Shown piece by piece: positions 57,370 to 64,000 of a stretch of 64,000 bases of DNA (the stretch's first letter is position 1; each line of letters starts with the position of its first letter). A program made the translations under genes and the position numbers. The notes beneath the pieces are model-generated. The model was not told the origin of the DNA and ran no database searches. It worked only from the letters and a program-made list of their open reading frames with translations. The stretch is taken from assembly GCF_018687715.1 (NCBI RefSeq), contig NC_056757.1:5865501-5929500 (forward strand), given 5' to 3'. This DNA comes from Carya illinoinensis (taxonomy: Eukaryota > Streptophyta > Magnoliopsida > Fagales > Juglandaceae).

Positions 57370-58565
57370 TGATGACTTGCAAAATTTCGTATTGCAGATT
57401 TTACAAGGTCGCTCGAGCGGAGGTTTTTGGTTGCTCGAGCGAAATCAGGTAGAGTTGAACACTTGACGTGCGCTCGATAGGATGCTCGAGCGAAATCAGT
57501 TAGAGTCGAACGCTCGATGTGCGCTCGACACCCCGCTCGAGCGAACATCGTAATTTGACAGATCAAGGGTTTTTCGCCGTCACACCATATAAAAGAAATT
57601 TTTTACTCTATGGCCGTACATGTGGACTAAAGAACACTTTTTGAGACAGAAAAACATAGCTAGAAGGAGTCAATTCATCTGTTTTGGAGAGGAAATTCCA
57701 TATATTGCACATACGTTGGAATCATACACGAGCACAGATAGGAGAAAAGCATTGAATCATTTCCTTGAGTTTTTGAAGACGAGTTGCGGCTGCGAGGAGT
57801 ATTTTTCAGTGTTTATTTTCTTCTAATATTTTCAGAACAATTATGGTGAATTCGTTTATGTTGAATTCCATTTCTAGCATGAGCTAAATTTTATTTATTC
57901 TAGGAAAATGATGTAACCTATTTCCGAACTATATTTGATTGTCTATACTAATTTACGGCAATTCTCTCTTTGTTTATCTGATTTATTCTAAGTTTATTAC
58001 TTCTAATTAACTGGCCATTGATTAGATGATATTTAATCTTGTGATTTGCTATCGAAAAAGGGAATCATAGGGTAGATCTTGAATATTTCAGCATTAGTAA
58101 ATATAGAGATCGAAAGACTTGTATGAACCTATGTAGTAATTAAATCATTGATCTTATTGCTTTCTTGATTATTTAATTTGCATATTCTTGTGTGAATTGA
58201 TAAACAAGAGTCATTTCCAATTGACTATCGAAAGAGGCTTTTGGATGAATTAGAGATTTACTAATAGACGAAAAGAATTAAATTAAATTAGGTAGATGAG
58301 AAAAGTATAGTGAAGAATTAGGTGAAATCGATTTCGTAGAAGTTTTCTTTTCCATAAATTTGATCTTTGAACGTCAGTTTTATTTCCTTTGCGTATTTCT
58401 CTTTGAGTTGATCTTAGTTTAGTTTGCAACTATAAAAATATTAGTGATTCTTCTAGATAATTTTGGTATTTGACAAAAGTAAGGTGCAAATCCCTGAGGA
58501 CGATCTTTTCTTATCACTTTATTATAAAACTACGATACTGTGCACTTGCAGTTTTGCACCGATCA
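57370..58565 (+). repeat. 3' LTR of the Athila element
   Basis: 1196 bp, TGATGACTTGC to CACCGATCA, followed by the duplication AGGAG (58566-58570). Confidence 0.93.
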
Positions 58566-58570
58566 AGGAG

Positions 58571-59750
58571 GCCACGGTGGAAGGGTGTGTGGACTACAAT
58601 CCTTCCTTTGCAAGGAACGTATGCTCATCAAAAACCACATGCCTGGAAATGAAGATTTTGTGAGATGTAGGATCTAAGCAACGATAACCATGTTGATTTG
58701 AACTATAACCAAGGAAGATACATCTCTTAGTACGAAACATGAGTTTGTGAGAGGCATATGGGCGCAAAAGAGTATAACAAGCACATCCGAAGGTTCAAAG
58801 AGATGTTTAATTTAGATGAGTACCAAACAGTTTAAAGAAAGGTGTTTCATTGTTAAGAAGCTGTGTGGGCAAACAATTTATAAGATATATGGCAATTAAG
58901 AAGGCATCAACCTAGTAGGTGGTAGGAAAGTGAGATTGGGCAATAAAGATAATCCCATTTCAGTGATGTGTCTGTGCTTTAGCTCGGCAATGCCATTTTG
59001 CTGGGGAGTGTGAGGACATGTTATGCGATGATTAATTCCATTGGTTTCAAGGAAAGATTGAAATTGGTTAGACATATATTCCCCACCTCCATCGGCTTGA
59101 TATTGCTTTATTTTGCAAGATAATTGATTTTCAATGAGAACTTTGAATTTGATAAAGCATACATAGACATCAGATTTATTTTGGAGTGGATAGAGCCAAA
59201 AAAAGTGAGAAAAATCATTAACAAAGACAACATAGTAACGTCAACCATTAAGAGATTTAATCAAACAAGACCAAACATCTGAATGTATAAGCACCAAAGG
59301 AGAAATTGTTATTCAATTAGAATTTAAAAATGGAAGTTGTTTGCCTTTACCAAGTTGGCACAGCTCACAAACTTCAGATTTATTCAAGGAACCAAAATAT
59401 GGTAGAGAATGTTTACTCAACAAGTGAGTTACAACTGAATTAGAAGCATGTGCTAATCTAGAATGCCAAACTAAAACAGAAGCTTTGACCCCTACGACCG
59501 CTGCCATAGCAAGTGGTTTATTGAGAATTGACGACTGCAAATTAATAGGATAGAGTCCACCATTACTCCCCCCTTCCAACAGTGTCTGCCCCATGTGGTT
59601 GTCCTTGACAAAATTATGAGTGCCAATTAGAATAAAGAAACAACGATTCTTAAGACAAAATTGATTAATGGATAGTAAATTAGCATATGCTTGAGGATAG
59701 TGAAGAGCATGGTTGAGTTTAAGTTTAGAAGTGGGAGTATGGAGAGTCAT
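58571..59750 (-). pseudogene. Copia integrase remnant
   Basis: On the minus strand: SVLVWHSRLAHASNSVVTHL is the His part of the zinc-binding site, and SEVCELCQLGKGKQLPF contains its C-x2-C. The core follows toward 58900, and FRTKRCIFLGYSSNQHGYRC with KIFISRHVVFDE forms the end. Stops and shifts lie throughout the core. The frame is cut at 58570 by the Athila insertion. Confidence 0.85.
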
Positions 59751-60890
59751 AGAACTAGTATTTTAGATACGCAAACCTTGTCCATTACCAACAGCAACAT
59801 GCTCCTGACCAGTGTATGACTGTTGAAGAGTGAGCTACTCAAGATTAGCAATGATGTGCTGATTGGCACCACTGTCAGCAAACCAGGGTTCATTTGTAGG
59901 ATGAGTAGCATTGGATTGAGCAACCATAGCCACCAACTGTGATGGAGGATGGCAACCTTGATAAGCATAGTCCATGTGGTGAAAACAATCAAGAGCCTTG
60001 TGGTTTGATTTGCCACATATCTGGCAAGGTGATCTAGGAGTAGTAAATGGCTACTGGTTTTGATTTGGTCTAGAAGAGTGATAAGGTTGATTGGTTGTTA
60101 GGGAAGGGGCTGACTGTTTGGAATAATGTTGAGAGTGGGAAGGTTGTTGGTGAGATTTTCCAGGACACTTGGGCTTGCAGTTGAAGTATTGTTGGGAAGG
60201 TTTTGGAGCAAACAAGGCAAAATTTTTGGTTTCAGGTGGTATGGTTTGTAGCTAGTTTTTAAGGAGTAATTCATAGGACAACAGTTCGGGTTGAAAATCT
60301 TCAGAAGAGAGAAGCTTTTCTCGGGTAGCAAGGGATAGAGAGGTAACAACAGGACGATAAGAATGGTTCAAACTACCGACAATATAAGAAATTAAATCAT
60401 CATCATCAATAGGCTTACCAACAGCTCCCAACTGTGTTGCTAGTTGCTTTGCAGAATCAAGGTAAGTGGCACACTTCATGGAACCTTGATGCAAGGTTTG
60501 AAGAAATCTTTTTAAATGGTTGATGTGAGATCTGGATAGGGAAGCAAATTTGTTGGCCAAGACAAGCCAAGCAGGTCAGGCAAAAGTAAAACCATACAAA
60601 GAAGGTGCCCCCTTATCAGAGAGAGTGGCATTATTCCATCCTAAAATAAAGTAATCATTTTGGTTCCAGAGAATGTATTTTGGATTGGGAGTAGTTGTTT
60701 GTTTCCCTTGGTCATTAGTGAGAAACTGTGTGGAGCACAGTTGAGAACCATCCACAAAATCCATCAAATCATGGCTCTTAAGAACTGGTACAAGTTGAGA
60801 CAACCACATAAGATAGTTAGTCTCATCCAACTTAGCCAAACCAAGCTGACTAAGATTGGGAGCAACAAAGGTAGAGGATGAGGCAGTCAT
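59751..60890 (-). pseudogene. Copia gag and protease remnant
   Basis: MTASSSTFVAPNLSQLGLAK and LDETNYLMWLSQLVPVLKSH are the Copia gag start. FLQTLHQGSMKCATYLDSAK and LISYIVGSLNHSYRPVVTSL continue in a second frame. A CQICGKSNHKALDC zinc knuckle (about 60020-59980) and PWFADSGANQHI (protease active-site segment, DSG) follow. Stops divide the parts. Confidence 0.87.
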
Positions 60891-60946
60891 TGAAAGGAAA
60901 AAGAAAATGATCGATCAAATGAGTGAGGAGAGTGGCTGTTATACTA

Positions 60947-61222
60947 TGAAAGAGATATAATAAAAATGTTCTGACCTTAATGCCAAAACCATTCCTCTGT
61001 TGCTATATTTATATATATCTTGAATTGATAAGATTACATTAGTTTTGAAATACAAAAATACATAAAGTGCGGAAGAAAGATCAAATGGACGAAACAAACC
61101 AAATATAATACAATGGATGAGATCAAGTGCCAACTGAAATCATTATTGCAGAATTCAAATTTGGTGATGAAGAGTACGTTGCAGAGATCTTTTCGGACGT
61201 GGGCTTTATCTTCTGGTTAACA
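60947..61222 (-). repeat. 5' LTR of the Copia element
   Basis: 276 bp, partner of 43475-43750. On the minus strand the bases after it, TAGTATAACAGC, are a weak match to a tRNA-Met type PBS. Confidence 0.92.
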
Positions 61223-62330
61223 AGATGATAATATATAAAGAATATGCCTCATTAAAACCTTGTCAAATAAAATTCAATGGAAAAAATTCGTGGCGAAGGA
61301 AAAAGAGTATAGTAATATTGTGTTCCTTGTAATGCTTTTAAAAAACCTTGCCAAGAAAAATTCAGTAGGATAAAATCTTAACGAATGAAAAATAGTACAA
61401 TCTGTCTGACTATTTTCTCCCCCTCAAATGTATGTAGAGTTTAAATGTCTTTATAATGAAAGGTCCTTGCGTTGATGTATCTCAATATTATGTACCAACT
61501 CTTTAAATGATGCAGTTGGTAATATTTTGTTGAACAAATTCACCATATTAATTCATTATCATTTTAATATTAAATTCACTAATCTTCTAGAGCTGTGTGC
61601 TTCTAAAGTTCTTGTGTACAATATAGTTTTGTCAAAATATTCACTATTCTTCTAGAGCCGTTCAAGTCAGACAAGTATCGCGAGATATTCACTACTCTTC
61701 TAGAGCTATTTAGGCCAGACAAGCGCCACATGACTATAAGACTAGCTCTCTTGTCTCTTATAGAAAGATTCAAATTCATCTATCGGAGACGTTGTGAAGA
61801 TTTTTAGAAAACTCCAAATACCTATTTAAATGATTATCATTTCTCATAGAAACTCACAAAAGAATTATATTCACGAAAGAAAAAATTCTCACATTATTTT
61901 TTGATCTTGTCTTTTATCCATCCATAACAATACTAGGAAGGAAGGTGCAAGCGTGGGGGAAGGAGTAGCCGGGGGCGTGTAGTAGTCCCACTTCCTAGAT
62001 AATCAATGAAAAAGCAGGAATTCGGTTGTCGACAACAGTAGCAAGTAGTAACCATAGAGCTTATTTTCTCCTTTACCATCACCTGGTTTTTGGCTGTAAC
62101 TACATATAGGATCTGTTTGTTATGTTTTTTAATATTTTATCTCGGACCTTAGCTTTTCGATTTTTTTATTTTTTTGGCAATCCCCAAGTTTTTTTTTGGT
62201 AAAAGGTATTTTCTTCACAAAGTTGAATAAAAATAAGATGCAGTCATCTTCTAATAAAAAGTAAAATATTCATTAAAAATAGAGTTATAAAAGAATTATA
62301 AAAAAAATATAAGTGTATTATCATGTTTCT
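61223..62330. other. AT-rich spacer with a degenerate short tandem repeat
   Basis: 61225-61430 resembles a dispersed plant repeat (GCCTCATTAAAACCTTG and CCTTGCCAAGAAAAATTCAG) that probably continues the flank at 43474 and was split by the Copia insertion. At about 61567-61730 ATTCACTA.TCTTCTAGAGC occurs three times. No gene is seen. Confidence 0.4.
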
Positions 62331-62689
62331 AATACAGAATCTGATGTTTTGAGAGCATATCCCAGGTTTCCCATCCATCATTCATTGAGCCAAAACAGGA
62401 AACATATTACGTATCTCAGTTTTGCATGCAAGGTTCGGAGAGATCCGATCGAGAGCAATCAGCCAAGAAAATGTGATAGAGGGATAGGATTTTATTATTT
62501 TCATATCACATCGCATTCAAGAGGTTACAATTACATTCATTACCCACCTCATACTGAATCAGAACACCTTTTTTCAGCCAAAAGTTCCACAACAGATAGA
62601 GAGACATATATATCTATCTCCAACATCCGAGGTGGCAAGGTCTCGGCGCCCACAGACGGAAAATACTCTCAAACCGAAAGAAAAGCATG

Positions 62690-62905
62690 TGGAGGCAGGG
62701 GATGCCACGTTTCAGACCGAGGAGTCCACACTTGTCCACGTGTCAACACTTGGAAGGACAACTTAGATCGCGTGAAACACCAACCTCTTATCAACAAAAT
62801 CTTCAAATTAAAATCTCTCTCACTAATATCGCCTTCAACTCTTTCCTTCTCCGTCCCTCTCTCTCTCTCTCTCTCAGAGAGCTGGTCAGCTTCAGAAGCC
62901 AAAGC
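62690..62905 (+). promoter_or_regulatory. Promoter of the DUF1118 gene with G-box
   Basis: CCACGTGTCA at 62736-62745 contains a perfect G-box (CACGTG, 62737-62742). GCCACGT at 62704-62710 is a second ACGT element, and CTTATCAA (about 62787) is I-box-like. G-box with I-box is a usual set in light-regulated photosynthesis genes, in keeping with the gene behind it. A CT-rich leader (62855-62880) precedes the start codon. Confidence 0.55.
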
Positions 62906-63934
62906 ATGACCACCGTAGCTACTGCTTTTGCTCTCTCATTGCCAATCTCTCTTTATAGACCATCCAAGCTCAACACCAAGAAGGTACACATTTTTCATCT
63001 TATGCTTTGCGATGTTTTTCTGGGTATGTGGTGGAAAAGATGAACAGCTTTTGTTGGTTGAATTTAGGCTTTTAAGGATGTTCATAAGGTGCGAGAAGTA
63101 TGATCTCTCACTTGTTTTGGTGAAAACATAACAATGAGGCACCCACTTACTTAAAAAGAAATGTGCATGTACTGAACTTAGAAGAGGTTTCGATTTGACT
63201 GGTTGATTAGTTACTTCATATGTGAATTAAGTTCTAATGCCCCAATAACAAAAGGGATAGGTTTTTTTTACAGGTTTATCTGCTAAATATATCTGGGACC
63301 TGCTAAAATATGAAATAAAACTCGATTTATTTAATAGCTCATTCTTGGATTAGATTGATTATAGATAACTCAGATTGCTGTGGGCTTGTTGAATCTCAGA
63401 GTGTCAAAGGAGGTTTAAGGGTGTTTGCTGTGTTTGGTGAAGGAGGGATAGAGAAGAGAAGTTCTTGGGGACCGCTGTTTGATGTTGAAGATCCGAGGTC
63501 GAAGTTGCCGCAGTGCAAAGGGAAGTTCTTGGATGTGAACCAAGCCCTGGAGGTGGCTAGACTGGATATTCAATACTGTGATTGGAGGGCTCGACAAGAT
63601 GTGCTCACAATCATCCTTCTTCACGAAAAGGTTTCCGACAGCTCTCCTTTTTCTCAATCTCACTGGCTTAAAATCCATGCATCATTCCTTTCAGTGGAAT
63701 TTGCTGAATTGATACTTTGGAGCAGAATTGATACCTCTTCTGTTTTATTTTTTAATAATTTAGGCAATTCTCATACATTTTTTATAGGTAATAATTTAGC
63801 CAATTCTCATACTAAATCATTGGCTGTAGGTTGTAGAAGTTCTAAATCCTCTAGCCCGGGATTTCAAGTCCATTGGCACGATGAAGAAGGATCTTGCGGA
63901 GTTGCAGGATGAATTAACACAAGCTCACAGACAG
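62906..63934 (+). CDS. RIQ1: RIQ1/RIQ2-like DUF1118 thylakoid protein, 5' part (continues past the window)
   Basis: Exons 62906-62983, 63400-63630 and 63830-63934 all end in phase 0 with GT-AG introns and give 138 residues so far. The last seen donor is at 63935 and the end lies outside the window. The N-terminus MTTVATAFALSLPISLYRP, rich in Ser/Thr and free of acidic residues, is a likely chloroplast transit peptide. Exon 2 has FAVFGEGGIEKRSSWGPLFD, VEDPRSKLPQ and GKFLDVNQALEVARLDIQY, then WRARQDVLTI. Exon 3 has VVEVLNPLARDFKSIGTMKK and a coiled coil. This fits DUF1118, the family of Arabidopsis RIQ1 and RIQ2, which affect grana stacking and the onset of non-photochemical quenching. RIQ1 versus RIQ2 cannot be decided without the C-terminus. 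Confidence 0.82.
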
Positions 63935-64000
63935 GTGCTGGGATTATCACCAAATGAGATAATAATTTGTGACTAGATAATTTCATGCTTTTCTCGCGTG

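Larger units (their letters stand above)
49014..58565 (+). mobile_element. Athila-type Ty3/Gypsy retrotransposon, TSD AGGAG
   Basis: Perfect duplications AGGAG (49009-49013 and 58566-58570) bound LTRs at 49014-50226 (1213 bp) and 57370-58565 (1196 bp), starting TGATGACTTGC and ending GCACCGATCA. The site after the 5' LTR, TTTTGGCGCCATTGCCAGGG, is the Athila-type PBS. Gag, protease, RT, RNase H and integrase are in Gypsy order, and the region behind pol with CAAGCGCTTATGGGAGGCAA and AAGTTTGGGGGT is typical of Athila. Coding damage is light: mostly single nonsense changes in one frame plus a few shifts. The LTRs look closer to each other than those of the Copia host, as expected for a younger insertion. 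Confidence 0.94.
43475..61222 (-). mobile_element. Ty1/Copia retrotransposon, decayed, holding two nested insertions
   Basis: LTRs of exactly 276 bp at 43475-43750 and 60947-61222 start TGAAAGAGAT and end TGGTTAACA on the plus strand. By eye they differ at 25 positions (about 91% identity). On the minus strand the order is gag, protease, integrase, reverse transcriptase, RNase H, which is the Copia order. The element is opened by a solo LTR (45151-48438) within the RT and by an Athila element (49014-58565) between integrase and RT. Without these the element is about 4.9 kb, a normal Copia length. The flanks GAACG and AGATG do not match, so I see no clear target duplication. Confidence 0.9.

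Overview
This is plant nuclear DNA, almost certainly from a eudicot. The evidence is plant-only protein families (a filament-like plant protein and a DUF1118 thylakoid protein with a transit-like N-terminus), GT-AG introns, AT-rich spacers, and Tat, Athila, chromovirus, Copia and plant L1-type retroelements. The long introns and thick nesting of old elements suggest a woody species. I cannot name the genus.

Four host genes can be read. (1) A filament-like plant protein (FPP) gene at 10125-13411 (+) has four coding exons that join in frame to about 673 residues. (2) A small cysteine-rich tail-anchor (CYSTM-type) gene at 14086-15000 (-) has a one-base loss in its proline/glutamine repeat. (3) A TLC-domain membrane protein gene at 35429-42576 (-) has three exons and a 5.4 kb first intron. 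(4) The 5' part of a RIQ1/RIQ2-like DUF1118 gene lies at 62906-63934 (+) and runs off the window. From memory, the Arabidopsis FPP2 and TLC genes are also close neighbours (At1g21810 and At1g21790), so the FPP-TLC pair may be an old linkage now stretched by transposons.

Most of the rest is transposable elements, many bounded to the base by target-site duplications. 1.1-4.0 kb: a TRIM-like mini LTR element split by a PIF/Harbinger-like element. 6.8-8.8 kb: a hAT-like non-autonomous element with (GGAGTC)n ends. 15.4-27.4 kb: a decayed Tat-type Gypsy element with two 403-bp LTRs (45 mismatches counted by eye), broken in its integrase by a 1.3-kb solo LTR, and carrying a 76-77 bp minisatellite and a spliced-looking antisense gene. 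28.3-35.3 kb: a minus-strand chromovirus whose gag is split by a second hAT-like element with an unusual A-B-A'-B' foldback layout. 37.2-41.7 kb, inside the TLC intron: a LINE 3' stub, a 3.5-kb LINE and a SINE-like stub. 43.5-61.2 kb: a minus-strand Copia element holding a 3.3-kb solo LTR and a 9.6-kb Athila element.

All large elements carry stops or frameshifts, and none looks able to move by itself. The parts I find most worth following are the antisense gene inside the Tat element, the A-B-A'-B' foldback, the relic FPP exon just behind the FPP gene, and the frame-breaking deletion in the CYSTM gene that an alternative splice donor could bypass.
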